Of a DNA stretch of 64,000 nucleotides, positions 1 through 10,128 are shown one piece after another. A program made the position numbers and the translations under genes. The stretch comes from Pandoraea norimbergensis (lineage in GTDB: Bacteria > Pseudomonadota > Gammaproteobacteria > Burkholderiales > Burkholderiaceae): positions 2,790,001 through 2,854,000 of the forward strand of contig NZ_CP013480.3 in NCBI RefSeq assembly GCF_001465545.3, given 5' to 3'. Within the stretch, counting starts at the first letter, position 1. Each line of letters begins with the position of its first letter. Under the pieces are notes generated by a model. That model made no database searches, was not told where the DNA came from, and was given only the letters and a program-made list of their open reading frames with translations.

Positions 1-1205
1 AGTGCGCCCAACTTTCGCGCTTGCGCCTCATCCGTCATCTTCGCTTGCGGCCCCCAAGGGAGGTCGACGACGACATGCGTGGAGCCTGCGCAGAACTTCT
101 TCGACAGAATCGACGCCACCGACCAGCGGCGAGTATCGAGCCTGAGCGGCCGCACCATCGCGTTGGTCACGTCGTCAACGCGCGAATGATTGAGCCGGCC
201 GTTCCATACGATGCAGCCACCGGCTTGCTCGACGGCGGCACGTACCTCCGCGGCATCGAGATCCACCCGCGCCGCCGCTTCCATGGCGTCGGCAGTCCCG
301 GCGGCAGAAGTGATGGCGCGTGATGATGTTTTCGGCATGCAAAGTCCGTACGCGACGACGAGCGGCACGACGATCAGCGTGATGCGACTGCCGGGCACAC
401 CGCCCATGGAATGCTTGTCGACGACCATCGGCCGCCCCCAGTCGATGCGAGGCATCAACCGCGTTCGCGCCCGGGTGAGCGCAACGATCTCGTCATCGTC
501 GATGTGCTCGATCAACAATCGCAGCAGCGCCTCGCCCTCATCCGGGGCGTAACGGTCATACATCAGATCGTCGAGCAGTTGTCCCCACGAGGCTTCATTG
601 AGCGATACCCCCGTACGCTTGGCGTCAGCCAATTCGCGACTTTTTGGTGGCTGCGCACAGGCCTGCAACGCAGCGGTGAAGCGCGCGATGCCGACGTCGC
701 TCGTGCTGTCGTTCGACACACGCACGAGCGGCACGCCGGCGGGATAAGCCGTCACGGTGCGAGCCAGCCGTGCAGCGATCTGTTCGGGTGTTTCGCGCCC
801 GCGTCCTGCGATGCGCGCGGCGAGAACTTCCACCGGCGCGCTGACTTCCACAATAACCAGCCGCTGCACACGGCCGATGAGTTTGGGCAGGATGGCCCGC
901 GAGCCATTGGCGACGACATGGCGGCCTTGCGCTAATACGTCACGCAAGCTGGCATCGAGCCCGTAATGCAGCCCGTGGGCTTGCCAGGTCACCAGAAACG
1001 CGCCCGCAGCATCACGTGCGGCGAACTCGGCCTCGGTGACACCGATGTGGGCTTCCCCCGGGGCATCGTCAGCGCGCGTGATGGTGCGCGTCGCGAAGAC
1101 GAAGCGGCCGCCATCGGTCAGGCACGTGCGTGCGCCGTCGATCAGCGTATCCTTGCCGGCCCCGCTGGGGCCGACCACGAAGAAGAATATCCCGGGGAGC
1201 GTCAT
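1..1205 (-). CDS. PhnN-type ribose-1,5-bisphosphate kinase fused to an NMP/thymidine phosphorylase-like domain (partial, C-terminus off the left edge)
   Basis: One uninterrupted minus-strand frame of about 401 codons begins with ATG at 1205 and leaves the window. Residues ~5-185 look like PhnN, a guanylate-kinase-fold enzyme that phosphorylates ribose 1,5-bisphosphate to PRPP: a Walker [10 protein letters not shown] is at 12-20. Residues from ~200 resemble the nucleoside phosphorylase family. There is a helical stretch, then [12 protein letters not shown] at 263-274 and [15 protein letters not shown] at 292-306, which is the AMP-phosphorylase style of the DKHS phosphate-binding motif rather than classical DeoA. 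Known family chemistry: NMP + Pi gives base + ribose 1,5-bisphosphate. The fusion would therefore recover PRPP from a nucleotide in two steps. It starts 16 nt after nadC and is probably co-transcribed with it. The fusion is read directly from the sequence; the nucleotide substrate is unknown. Confidence 0.8.
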   Translation of the reverse strand, partial: MTLPGIFFFVVGPSGAGKDTLIDGARTCLTDGGRFVFATRTITRADDAPGEAHIGVTEAEFAARDAAGAFLVTWQAHGLHYGLDASLRDVLAQGRHVVANGSRAILPKLIGRVQRLVIVEVSAPVEVLAARIAGRGRETPEQIAARLARTVTAYPAGVPLVRVSNDSTSDVGIARFTAALQACAQPPKSRELADAKRTGVSLNEASWGQLLDDLMYDRYAPDEGEALLRLLIEHIDDDEIVALTRARTRLMPRIDWGRPMVVDKHSMGGVPGSRITLIVVPLVVAYGLCMPKTSSRAITSAAGTADAMEAAARVDLDAAEVRAAVEQAGGCIVWNGRLNHSRVDDVTNAMVRPLRLDTRRWSVASILSKKFCAGSTHVVVDLPWGPQAKMTDEAQARKLGA

Positions 1206-1221
1206 CGTCGATATCCCTTGA

Positions 1222-2055
1222 TCAGGCGTCGTCCAGACCGATATCGACGGCCGGGGCCGATTGCATGATCTTGCTCGTCGAGATGTAGTCGACGCCGGTT
1301 TCGGCGATCGGACGAATCGTCTCCAGACGAATGCCGCCCGAAGCCTCGACCTTGCACTTCCCGCCAATCATCGCAACCGCCTTCTTCATGTCTTCAACCG
1401 ACATGTTGTCGAGCATGATGACGTCTACGTCGGTCTCCAGTGCTTCAGCGACCTGATCGAGACGATCGCATTCGACTTCCACCTTGGTCAGCATCGGCAC
1501 GAGTTTTCGTGCGCGCGCCACGGCGGCCGTGATACTGCCGGAGACGGCGATGTGGTTGTCTTTGATCATCACGCCGTTATCCAGCCCCAGACGGTGGTTC
1601 AGCCCGCCGCCGCAGCTCACCGCATGCTTTTCCAGCATGCGCAGGCCGGGCGTCGTCTTGCGGCTGTCGAGCAGCCGAGCGCGCGTGCCTTCGATGGCAG
1701 CTACGTAGCGGGCCGTCTCGTTGGCGATGCCGCTCATGCGCTGCACGATGTTCAGTGCGGTGCGCTCCGCCGTGAGAATGCTGCGGGCATTGCCGGACAC
1801 ATGCAGCAAAATGGCACCCTTCGGGGCGTGCTGCCCGTCGCGCACCTTCACGTCGACCTTGAGCGTCGGGTCGTATCGCAGGAAAATTTGTGCCGCAACG
1901 TCGATGCCGGCAACGATCACCGGCTCGCGGGCATTCATCACGAAGGCACCCGTAGCAGATTCGTCGATCATCGTCTGCGCCGTGAGGTCGCAATAGCCGA
2001 TGTCTTCGGTAAGCCAAAGGTCGATCAGGCGGTCAACAGCAAAACGGTCGTACAT
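1222..2055 (-). CDS. nadC: Nicotinate-nucleotide pyrophosphorylase (quinolinate phosphoribosyltransferase)
   Basis: The 277-residue protein catalyses quinolinate + PRPP to nicotinate mononucleotide + CO2 + PPi. Family motifs are present: an [15 protein letters not shown] core, the [20 protein letters not shown] substrate loop, and the C-terminal VEASGGI and TGVDYIS barrel strands. The ATG at 2055 has a GAGGAG ribosome site 5 nt upstream. It is the first gene of a minus-strand pair with the PhnN/phosphorylase fusion. Its promoter, 31 bp before the start, carries the same 19-nt sequence found before nicC. That placement, with no nadA or nadB nearby, suggests a catabolic paralogue co-regulated with nicotinate degradation rather than the housekeeping copy. 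The enzyme family is clear; the catabolic role is inference. Confidence 0.9.
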   Translation of the reverse strand: MYDRFAVDRLIDLWLTEDIGYCDLTAQTMIDESATGAFVMNAREPVIVAGIDVAAQIFLRYDPTLKVDVKVRDGQHAPKGAILLHVSGNARSILTAERTALNIVQRMSGIANETARYVAAIEGTRARLLDSRKTTPGLRMLEKHAVSCGGGLNHRLGLDNGVMIKDNHIAVSGSITAAVARARKLVPMLTKVEVECDRLDQVAEALETDVDVIMLDNMSVEDMKKAVAMIGGKCKVEASGGIRLETIRPIAETGVDYISTSKIMQSAPAVDIGLDDA

Positions 2056-2364
2056 GGCAGCTCCTCGGTCAGAACTCGGAAGGGTTGATTCGTAGCGTAC
2101 ACACTTAATATTTGCGCTTCAAGGAAAACAATTCCATTCCACGGTAGAGGAAAACCCTAGGGCTAGGATGCGACGTTATACGTCCGCCTTTGTGGGGCTT
2201 TGAGCGGCGCGTTGAAGGGCATTGCGCAGGTGTGTTTAGGCACTTATTTTTCTAGCGCATACGCTTTTTATTCATGCTATACATCCGTCAGTGCCGAGCG
2301 CACACGCCCGAATTCTCACCGGGCGGACGATCCACCCAGACTCTTACGCTACCCGGGAATCGCC
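2056..2364. promoter_or_regulatory. Divergent promoter region between nadC and the MFS gene
   Basis: This 309-bp region has no gene. It holds the nic-type operator at 2086-2104, an AT-rich tract immediately next to it, a duplicated AGGAAAAC at about 2118 and 2146, and an AT-rich stretch around 2235-2285 with a small inverted repeat (AGCG-CAT-ACGCT) that may contain the MFS promoter. Confidence 0.5.
2086..2104 (-). promoter_or_regulatory. Putative NicR operator at the nadC promoter
   Basis: TGATTCGTAGCGTACACAC (plus strand) occurs exactly here and again at 9071-9089 before nicC, each time followed by an AT-rich tail. It lies 31 bp upstream of the nadC start. A 19-nt exact match at two minus-strand promoters is unlikely by chance and suggests control by the same MarR-type regulator. 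Binding is inferred. Confidence 0.6.
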
Positions 2365-3681
2365 ATGTCCTCTCTCTCTACGCCAGACCTGGTCACGCAG
2401 GCGGCCTCGTCGAACACCGACGCCGATGCGCTGTACCGCAAGGTCACGGTGCGCCTGATCACGTTTTTCTGCCTGTGCTATTTCGCCGCCTATCTCGACC
2501 GCATCAATGTCGGGCTGGCCAAATTGCAGATGCTCAGTGCGCTGCAATTCAGCGACACCGTTTATGGCCTCGGGGCCGGTTTGTTCTTCGCCGGCTACAT
2601 CCTCTTTGAGGTGCCCAGTAATCTGATCCTTCAGAAGGTGGGTGCCAAACTGTGGATTGCCCGCATCATGATCACGTGGGGCCTGATCTCGGGGGCGACC
2701 GCGTTTGTCACCACGCCCACGCAGTTCTACGTGCTGCGCTTCCTGCTCGGCGTCGCCGAGGCAGGCTTTTTGCCCGGCGTGTTGTTGTATCTGACGCGCT
2801 GGTATCCCGATGAACGCCGCGCGCGCATCATCGCGCTGTTCATGGTGGGCTTGCCGCTGTCCAGCATGATCGGCAGCCCGTTGTCGGGCTGGATCATGCA
2901 GATGTTCGACGGCGCGCACGGTTTCGGCGGCTGGCAGTGGCTGTTCGTCATCGAGGCCATTCCGTCGGTCGTGCTCGGGGTGGCGATCTTCATGTATCTG
3001 CCGAACGACATTGCGTCGACCCGATGGCTCACACCGCAGGAGAAGACGGTGCTGCTTGCCAATCTCGACAAGGACGCCGGCGTTCACAAGCGCCACAACC
3101 TGGGTGCGGCGTTCACCGATCTGAAGGTTTGGATTCTCGGGCTGGTCGACTTGTGCGTGCTGCTCGGCTTGTACGGCGTGAGCTTCTGGTTGCCGACGAT
3201 CCTGAAGGACACGGGCGTGCGCGACACGTACACGATCGGCTGGCTGATGGCCATTCCGAATGCGCTCGCCGTTGTCGGCGTGCTGGTGTGGGGCGCGCGC
3301 TCGGATCGTCTGCGAGAACGCCGCTGGCACATCGTGCTGCCGTTCCTGCTGTCGGCGGTGGCCATGTTCATCTTCGCGAGTGGTAACCATGGCACGGCAA
3401 TGACGGTGGTGCTGTTCTCGCTGATCAATCTGGGCGCAGCGGCCGCCATGCCGGTGGTGTGGGCGTTGCCGTCGACCTTCCTGAAGGGATCGGCGGCAGC
3501 GGCAGGGATTGCATTTGCCTGCTCGCTGGCCAATCTCGGCGGCTTCTTCAGCACGTACTTCATTGGCTGGCTTCGCGACACGTTCCATTCGCAGTCGGCC
3601 GGTATTTACGGTTTTGGCGTCTGCATGGTGATTGGCTGCGCACTCGCGCTGTCGTATCCGAAACACGTGGTCAATCGTTGA
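2365..3681 (+). CDS. MFS transporter of the anion:cation symporter type, NicT-like
   Basis: The 438-residue integral membrane protein is of the aromatic/organic-acid symporter branch of the major facilitator superfamily. After a ~25-residue cytoplasmic N-terminus the first helix ends in the typical YLDRINVGLAK motif; a loop with LLYLTRWYPDERRAR matches the 4-5 loop of these carriers, and about 12 hydrophobic segments follow. I chose the ATG at 2365 because the longer upstream reading (TTG at 2200) is not membrane- or family-like. It is divergent from nadC across a nic-type operator, so its cargo is probably nicotinate or a related pyridine acid such as quinolinate. The family is certain; the substrate is inference. 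Confidence 0.85.
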   Translation: MSSLSTPDLVTQAASSNTDADALYRKVTVRLITFFCLCYFAAYLDRINVGLAKLQMLSALQFSDTVYGLGAGLFFAGYILFEVPSNLILQKVGAKLWIARIMITWGLISGATAFVTTPTQFYVLRFLLGVAEAGFLPGVLLYLTRWYPDERRARIIALFMVGLPLSSMIGSPLSGWIMQMFDGAHGFGGWQWLFVIEAIPSVVLGVAIFMYLPNDIASTRWLTPQEKTVLLANLDKDAGVHKRHNLGAAFTDLKVWILGLVDLCVLLGLYGVSFWLPTILKDTGVRDTYTIGWLMAIPNALAVVGVLVWGARSDRLRERRWHIVLPFLLSAVAMFIFASGNHGTAMTVVLFSLINLGAAAAMPVVWALPSTFLKGSAAAAGIAFACSLANLGGFFSTYFIGWLRDTFHSQSAGIYGFGVCMVIGCALALSYPKHVVNR

Positions 3682-3727
3682 GCGTAGCGCGGGCGCCGCA
3701 CGGTGCCCGCATCGCGATACAGGAAAG

Positions 3728-3757
3728 CAAAAAGCCGGCAAAAGCCGGCTTTTTTTC
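3728..3757 (+). terminator. Rho-independent terminator after the MFS gene
   Basis: An AAAAGCCGGC / GCCGGCTTTT stem with an AAAA loop is followed by a run of T. The near-symmetric A and T tracts mean it can also serve the convergent xdhC-like gene ending at 3783. Confidence 0.85.
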
Positions 3758-3782
3758 GCGTTACTGATCGCGATCGGTTAGC

Positions 3783-4781
3783 TTACCCGGCGAGCGCCTT
3801 GCCCGCCTGCACGTCCATCAACGACATGACGGGCAAGCGGTGCCGGCGTGCCGTCAATTCCGCGGCAATCGCCACGGCAATTTCCGGCGGCGTGCGCCCG
3901 CCCAAGTGCAGCCCCACAGGGCCCCGTAGACGCGCAAGTGCGGTTTGTGTCACGCCAAAGAGTTGCAGCCGCTCGCGACGCTTGTCGTTGTTTCTGCGTG
4001 AGCCGATGGCGCCGACGTAAAACGCGGGCGACATGAGGGCTTCCATCAGCGCAAGGTCATCGAGCTTGGGGTCGTGCGTGAGTGCAACGACCGCCATGCG
4101 CGCGTCGGGACGCATGCCGATGACGGTATCGTCCGGCATGGTGCGCACCAGCGTGACGCCCGGCATGTGCCAACCGTCCCGGTATTCCTCGCGCGGATCG
4201 CAGACCGTGACGGCGTAGTCGAGCGTGAGTGCAATGTTGGCGACGTACTGGGTCAGCTGCCCTGCGCCGATAAGCAGTAGCCGCCATGTTGGGCCGTGTG
4301 TGGTAACGAGCGTTGACTCGTCGAACACGCAAGCGTCGCCGTCGACGTGCTCGGCGAGCGGCGTCAGCGTGACCCGTCCCGTGGCCATGTCGAGCGCGCG
4401 GCGCATGGCGCGGCCGTTGCAAATCGCTTCAATAAGACCGGGCAGGGCGCTGGCGCTGGACAGCGTTTCGCGCACCAGCCGCATCGTGCCGCCGCAGGGC
4501 AGGCCGAAGCGATGGGCTTCGTCCGCGCTGACGCCGTACTCGACGAGTTCGGGGATCGATCCCGGTGGTCCGTCGCGCTGCAAACGATCGATCAGATCGT
4601 CTTCTATGCAGCCGCCCGACACGGAGCCGACAAGCCGGCCGTCATCGCGAATCGCCAGCATGGCACCCGGCGGTCGCGGCGACGAGCCCCATGTCGCGAC
4701 GACGGTGAACAATTGCACGCCGCGCCCCTGCGATAGCCAGCGTGAAGCAGTATCGAGAACTTCGCGATCGACGCTATGCAT
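3783..4781 (-). CDS. XdhC/CoxI-family molybdenum-cofactor maturation protein for nicotinate dehydrogenase
   Basis: This 332-residue protein has the XdhC layout. The N-terminal XdhC_CoxI domain has VATWGSSPRPPGAMLAI and GSVSGGCIEDDLI, and GLPCGGTM supplies the conserved cysteine. The C-terminal Rossmann-like domain starts at LLIGAGQL and ends with YVGAIGSRR and GLHLGGRTPPEIA. Such proteins bind and sulfurate molybdopterin cytosine dinucleotide and insert it into xanthine-dehydrogenase-type enzymes. It is the last gene of the minus-strand nicC-nicA-nicB2 run, starting 33 nt after nicB2 with AAGGAG nine bases before the ATG. Nicotinate dehydrogenase is therefore its likely client. Confidence 0.88.
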   Translation of the reverse strand: MHSVDREVLDTASRWLSQGRGVQLFTVVATWGSSPRPPGAMLAIRDDGRLVGSVSGGCIEDDLIDRLQRDGPPGSIPELVEYGVSADEAHRFGLPCGGTMRLVRETLSSASALPGLIEAICNGRAMRRALDMATGRVTLTPLAEHVDGDACVFDESTLVTTHGPTWRLLLIGAGQLTQYVANIALTLDYAVTVCDPREEYRDGWHMPGVTLVRTMPDDTVIGMRPDARMAVVALTHDPKLDDLALMEALMSPAFYVGAIGSRRNNDKRRERLQLFGVTQTALARLRGPVGLHLGGRTPPEIAVAIAAELTARRHRLPVMSLMDVQAGKALAG

Positions 4782-4813
4782 GGGCGGGGGCTCCTTAGCG
4801 GGTCAGTGGCGGG

Positions 4814-7231
4814 TCAGTGAGATGGGGCAGTGCGGGCGCGCGCCGCCGCGGCGTCAAGGTCTCGCCACGCGGGCTGGTCAGGCGCATAGCGTGCGCGGAT
4901 ATACGACGCGAGCTCGGCCATCTGCCGGTCGTCGAATGCCTCGCGAAAACCCGGCATGTAGCCGAGCGCTTCGGTAGCGGGCTGGTCGATGCCATTCATC
5001 AGGACATGCATGAGGTTGTCGGGCTTGGCCTGACTCACGCTCGTGTTGAGCCCCATGAGCGGGCGCACGCCAAAGTGCCCGACGCCGCCCGACTCGGTAT
5101 GACAGACGGCGCATGCCGCCTCGAAGGTGCGTCGGCCATTCTCCATGCCCAGCGTTGTAGCGAGATCGACGCCGTTGGCGCGTTGCCGCGCAAGGTCGGC
5201 GACCTGCGATGCATCCGTCTGTGGTGAGAGCGAGGCGATGTAATGCGCGATCGCCCGGACATCCGTTTCGGGCAGTGCAGCGAGGCCGGACACAACAGGT
5301 GCCATCGGCCCGGCGGCAACCCCGTGTTCGGGCGAGAAGCCGGTTCGCAGGTAGTCGAACAAGGCAGCTTCCGTCCACGGCACCGGCGCGTCGGGGGATG
5401 CCACGAGCGGCGGCGCGCGCCAGCCTTCGGCCTCGCCACCGCGCAAATACAGCTTCTCGCGCTCGGCGCCGAGCATGTTGCGCGGCGTGTGACAGGCACC
5501 GCAATGGCCCGCGCCGTCGACGAGATAGCGGCCGCGATTCCATAGCGTCGATTGCGCAGGATCGGGGCGGTATTCGGCCGTGTCGTGATACAGCCAGTTC
5601 CAACCGGCCACCAGACGCCGCTGGTTGAGCGGGAACGGCAGCGCAGTCTTCGGCGGTGTATTGGCGACGGCGGGCTGCGACATCAGATAGGCGTACAGGG
5701 CGAGCATGTCGGGCTCGCTCATCTTTGCGAACGCAGTGTACGGGAAGGCCGGGTACAGATGAGAGCCGTCGCGCGAAATGCCTTCACGCATCGCGCGCGC
5801 GAACGCGGCGTAAGACCACCGCCCGATGCCGGTGTCTGTGTCCGGGGTGAGGTTGGTCGAGTAGACGGTGCCGAATGGCGTCTCGAGTGCGAGGCCGCCT
5901 GCATTGACGGCGCCGCCCGCAGCCGTATGGCAGACGGCACAGTCGCCAGCCAACGCGACCTGACGGCCGCGCTCAAGCGTTGCGCTGGACCATAGCGTGT
6001 TGTCCGCCGCAGCAATCGGCGCAAGCGCGGGCGCACCGGGCAACATGGCACACGCCAGTCCGATCAATCCGCCAACCACGCCGCCAATTCCTCCACCTGC
6101 TAGCCAACGGCGCCAGCGGGCAGGGCGACGCTGATTGGCGGGGGCATTTTCCGGTAGCACGTTCGCGTCGCGAAGTGCATTGCGCAGACTTGCCGGATCG
6201 AAGGGTGGCCGGCGCAGCCGAACGCCGGTGGCATCGAACAACGCGTTGGCGATCGCGGCGGCGGCCGGTGCCGCAGAGCGCGCCAGACGCTCGGCGTCGA
6301 GGCTTGAAAGGGTGTGGGAAGTGTCTGCGCTGTCGGGCGCAGTGCTGGCCTGCGTCAAAGCGCGTTGGAGTGCGAGCGCCATGGCGGTCTGTCTGTCGCC
6401 CGCACTGCCGGTTTCATCATGCGTCGGGACGGCATCCCACGCCATGCCCAATGCACGCTGCATCGCGTCGGTGATCTGCCATGCAGGCAGGCCGCCAACC
6501 TCGGGCGCTGCGCCGGGCTCACCGGTGGCCTGACCGGCGACCACGCGGCGAATGGCGATTTCACCCGACTGCGGATTGACGTCGAGATCGACGACCCACG
6601 CCGACCAAGTGTCCGGGGCGGCGCCTTCGTCAGTGCTCGATGCCTCGCCATCGAAAGCGAAACCCCGTCCGCGTTGCCAGCCGGTGGGCGCGCCGATGGC
6701 GTCGGCCCGCTCCGGCAACCCCCACGCAGCACGTTGCGCGACCATGCGAATCACTTCGCGGGGGCCGGCGTCGCGCTCGGGGTCGAGATGGTATAGCCGG
6801 TAGCCGACCGGGTCCTGATCAGCTTCGGCCGCCACTTCATCCATGAACGATTCGCGTGCGAACGTATGGGCTTGCGGCGGAATGCGGTGACCCGCGTCGC
6901 TCACCTGCACCGCACTGGCGTCTAGGCGATACAACTGCGGCGGTAGCGCGGCGGCTTCTTGCGACGGCCGCACGGGAAGCGCCGCGTCGCCGGGTGCGAT
7001 GTCGCTGCCCACGTCGGCGCGATAGCGCCACGTGCGGAGTGTGCCGTCAGTGCGGGTCTGGGCCGCCACATCGAGATGGGCGACAGCATCGCCGTCCCGT
7101 GTGGGCCAGCCGTAGGTGGCATGCGGCCCGTCGCTCGGCGGCGATGTTGCTGGGTCAGCCTCGCTCAGCGCGGCACCACGGGAGCTGCCCTCAAGCGCGC
7201 GATGGCGCGCATCGTCATCGAACCGGGTCAT
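4814..7231 (-). CDS. nicB2: Nicotinate dehydrogenase subunit B2: molybdopterin-domain remnant plus three cytochrome c domains
   Basis: The 805-residue protein has two parts. Residues ~1-350 resemble the second molybdopterin-binding half of xanthine-dehydrogenase large subunits (FARESFMDEVAAEADQDPVGYRL; ANALFDATGVRLRRPPF) but lack the catalytic GAGE motif that is intact in the separate NicB1. After a single hydrophobic segment (about 375-400) come three CxxCH heme sites: CAVCH, CGACH, CAVCH. The hemes would pass electrons from the molybdenum centre via NicA iron-sulfur clusters to the respiratory chain, presumably on the periplasmic face. The ATG at 7231 lies inside nicA with a 17-nt overlap, implying translational coupling. 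In Pseudomonas putida NicB is one long protein; a B1/B2 split is known from Bordetella. Confidence 0.85.
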   Translation of the reverse strand: MTRFDDDARHRALEGSSRGAALSEADPATSPPSDGPHATYGWPTRDGDAVAHLDVAAQTRTDGTLRTWRYRADVGSDIAPGDAALPVRPSQEAAALPPQLYRLDASAVQVSDAGHRIPPQAHTFARESFMDEVAAEADQDPVGYRLYHLDPERDAGPREVIRMVAQRAAWGLPERADAIGAPTGWQRGRGFAFDGEASSTDEGAAPDTWSAWVVDLDVNPQSGEIAIRRVVAGQATGEPGAAPEVGGLPAWQITDAMQRALGMAWDAVPTHDETGSAGDRQTAMALALQRALTQASTAPDSADTSHTLSSLDAERLARSAAPAAAAIANALFDATGVRLRRPPFDPASLRNALRDANVLPENAPANQRRPARWRRWLAGGGIGGVVGGLIGLACAMLPGAPALAPIAAADNTLWSSATLERGRQVALAGDCAVCHTAAGGAVNAGGLALETPFGTVYSTNLTPDTDTGIGRWSYAAFARAMREGISRDGSHLYPAFPYTAFAKMSEPDMLALYAYLMSQPAVANTPPKTALPFPLNQRRLVAGWNWLYHDTAEYRPDPAQSTLWNRGRYLVDGAGHCGACHTPRNMLGAEREKLYLRGGEAEGWRAPPLVASPDAPVPWTEAALFDYLRTGFSPEHGVAAGPMAPVVSGLAALPETDVRAIAHYIASLSPQTDASQVADLARQRANGVDLATTLGMENGRRTFEAACAVCHTESGGVGHFGVRPLMGLNTSVSQAKPDNLMHVLMNGIDQPATEALGYMPGFREAFDDRQMAELASYIRARYAPDQPAWRDLDAAAARARTAPSH

Positions 7232-7718
7232 GTCGCAGATATTGCGCCGCGCGGTGCACGGCCTTGACGATTTCGTAGTGCGTGCCGCACCGGCACAGGT
7301 TGAATCGCAGCGCGTCGTGTATCGCGGCGTCGTCGGGCATCGGGTTACGGTCGAGCAACGCCTTGGTGCTCATGATCATGCCGTTCAGGCAATAACCGCA
7401 CTGGGCCGCCTGCTCGTCGATGAACGCGCGCTGGATGGGGTGCAGATCGTCGGCGCTGCCCAAGCCTTCGAGCGTGGTGACCTCCCGTTCGCGTGCCACG
7501 CTCACGGGTACTACGCACGAGCGGGTGGGCTGGCCATCGACCAGTACCGTGCAGGCGCCGCACTGACCCAACCCGCAGCCATACTTGGGGCCGTTAAGCG
7601 CAAGATCATTGCGCAACACGTAGAGCAGTGGCGTATCGGGCGTGGCGTCGGCCACGGTGTGGTGTGCGCCGTTTACGCACAGCGCGATGGGTCCTGCTAC
7701 AGAATTCGGTACAGCCAT
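7215..7718 (-). CDS. nicA: Nicotinate dehydrogenase small [2Fe-2S] subunit
   Basis: This 167-residue protein is a two-cluster ferredoxin-like subunit of the xanthine dehydrogenase family. The plant-type [2Fe-2S] loop GCGLGQCGACTVLVDG with a distal SCVVP is followed by the helical-domain cluster motifs QCGYCLNGMIM and NLCRCGTHYEI. With NicB1 and NicB2 it hydroxylates nicotinate at C6, the first step of the pathway. It is the second gene of the minus-strand operon behind nicC, and its 3' end overlaps nicB2. Length and motif spacing are normal for the family. Confidence 0.92.
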   Translation of the reverse strand: MAVPNSVAGPIALCVNGAHHTVADATPDTPLLYVLRNDLALNGPKYGCGLGQCGACTVLVDGQPTRSCVVPVSVAREREVTTLEGLGSADDLHPIQRAFIDEQAAQCGYCLNGMIMSTKALLDRNPMPDDAAIHDALRFNLCRCGTHYEIVKAVHRAAQYLRHDPVR

Positions 7719-7833
7719 GGGCAGGCTCGCAGACGAAGAATCGGGGTGACGTCATCCGGTCCGCATACGGCGCATACATCGGACGCGTCGGACACATCAC
7801 CCCGCAGGTTCATGCAAGTCCCGTGCCCGGCAC

Positions 7834-9242
<1,409 letters not shown>

Positions 9243-9258
9243 TTCTCGCACCTAGACC

Positions 9259-9284
9259 ATTTATCGTGTGTGCACGACAAATTT
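9259..9284. promoter_or_regulatory. Inverted-repeat operator upstream of nicE
   Basis: ATTTATCGTG and CACGACAAAT are near-perfect inverted arms (9 of 10 positions) around TGTG. The size and symmetry suit a MarR dimer, and the reverse strand shares CACACGATAA with the nicC site. Confidence 0.65.
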
Positions 9285-9327
9285 GCCGCACGCCAATCAG
9301 GTCGCCACCCCTCGGGAGAATGCCCTT

Positions 9328-10080
9328 ATGAGCAAGCGCTACCGCATCGGCCAGATCGTGCCGAGTTCGAACACCACCATGGAAACCGAGATCCCCGCGA
9401 TGCTGCGGCTGCGCGAGACGATCCGGCCGGAACGGTTCACGTTCCACTCAAGCCGGATGCGTATGAAAAAGGTCGTGAAGGAAGAGCTTGCTGCGATGGA
9501 TGCCGAGTCGGATCGCTGCGCCCTCGAACTGAGCGATGCGCGCGTCGACGTGCTTGGCTACGCGTGCCTCGTCGCGATCATGGCGATGGGACACGGCTAT
9601 CACCGCATCTCGCAGAAGCGACTGACCGAGCAGACCATTGCCAATGGCGGCGCAGCGCCGGTACTCACCAGCGCAGGGGCGCTTGTGGATGCACTGCGCG
9701 TGATTGGTGCCAAGCGCATCGTGGTGGTCGCGCCATACATGGTGCCGCTGACCGAACTCGTGGTGGACTACATCCGCAACGAGGGCTTTGACGTGATTGC
9801 CTACCGTGCGCTGGAAATCCCCGACAACCTCGACGTCGGCCGCCACGATCCGAGCCGCCTGCCGGATATCGTCAAGACGTTGCCTTACCAGGACGCCGAC
9901 GCGATCGTCTTGTCGGCGTGCGTGCAAATGCCTTCGCTGCCCGCCGTTGCACAGGTTGAGGCCATGACGGGCAAGCCGGTGATCACCGCCGCCATCGCCA
10001 CGACCTACGCGATGCTGCGTGAGCTGGATCTCGAGCCGATCGTGCCGGGGGCGGGGGCGCTGTTGTCCGGCGCGTACTGA
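9328..10080 (+). CDS. nicE: Maleate cis-trans isomerase
   Basis: The 250-residue Asp/Glu-racemase-superfamily protein converts maleate to fumarate, the last step of nicotinate catabolism. The two catalytic cysteines are visible at residues 80 (GYACLVAIMAMG) and 198 (LSACVQMPSL), at the spacing expected for the family. An IVPSSNTTMETEIP motif near the N-terminus is typical. I chose the ATG at 9328, which has GGGAG upstream and starts MSKRYRIGQ. The alternative GTG at 9268 would overlap the operator. It is the first gene of the plus-strand operon nicE-nicD-nicX-nicF-nicB1. Confidence 0.93.
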   Translation: MSKRYRIGQIVPSSNTTMETEIPAMLRLRETIRPERFTFHSSRMRMKKVVKEELAAMDAESDRCALELSDARVDVLGYACLVAIMAMGHGYHRISQKRLTEQTIANGGAAPVLTSAGALVDALRVIGAKRIVVVAPYMVPLTELVVDYIRNEGFDVIAYRALEIPDNLDVGRHDPSRLPDIVKTLPYQDADAIVLSACVQMPSLPAVAQVEAMTGKPVITAAIATTYAMLRELDLEPIVPGAGALLSGAY

Positions 10081-10128
10081 GCCGCTGCCTTTCTTGTTCG
10101 ACGTCCCGATCACCCCGGAGTCTGTTTT

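Noticed and set aside
1261..2088. A 275-codon plus-strand frame over nadC
   Set aside because: Opposite-strand shadow of nadC with no recognisable domain, while nadC has all family motifs and a good ribosome site.
2344..3741. A 465-codon open frame on the minus strand across the MFS gene
   Set aside because: It is the antisense shadow of a high-GC membrane-protein gene; the translation is rich in Arg, His and Gln and has no family features.
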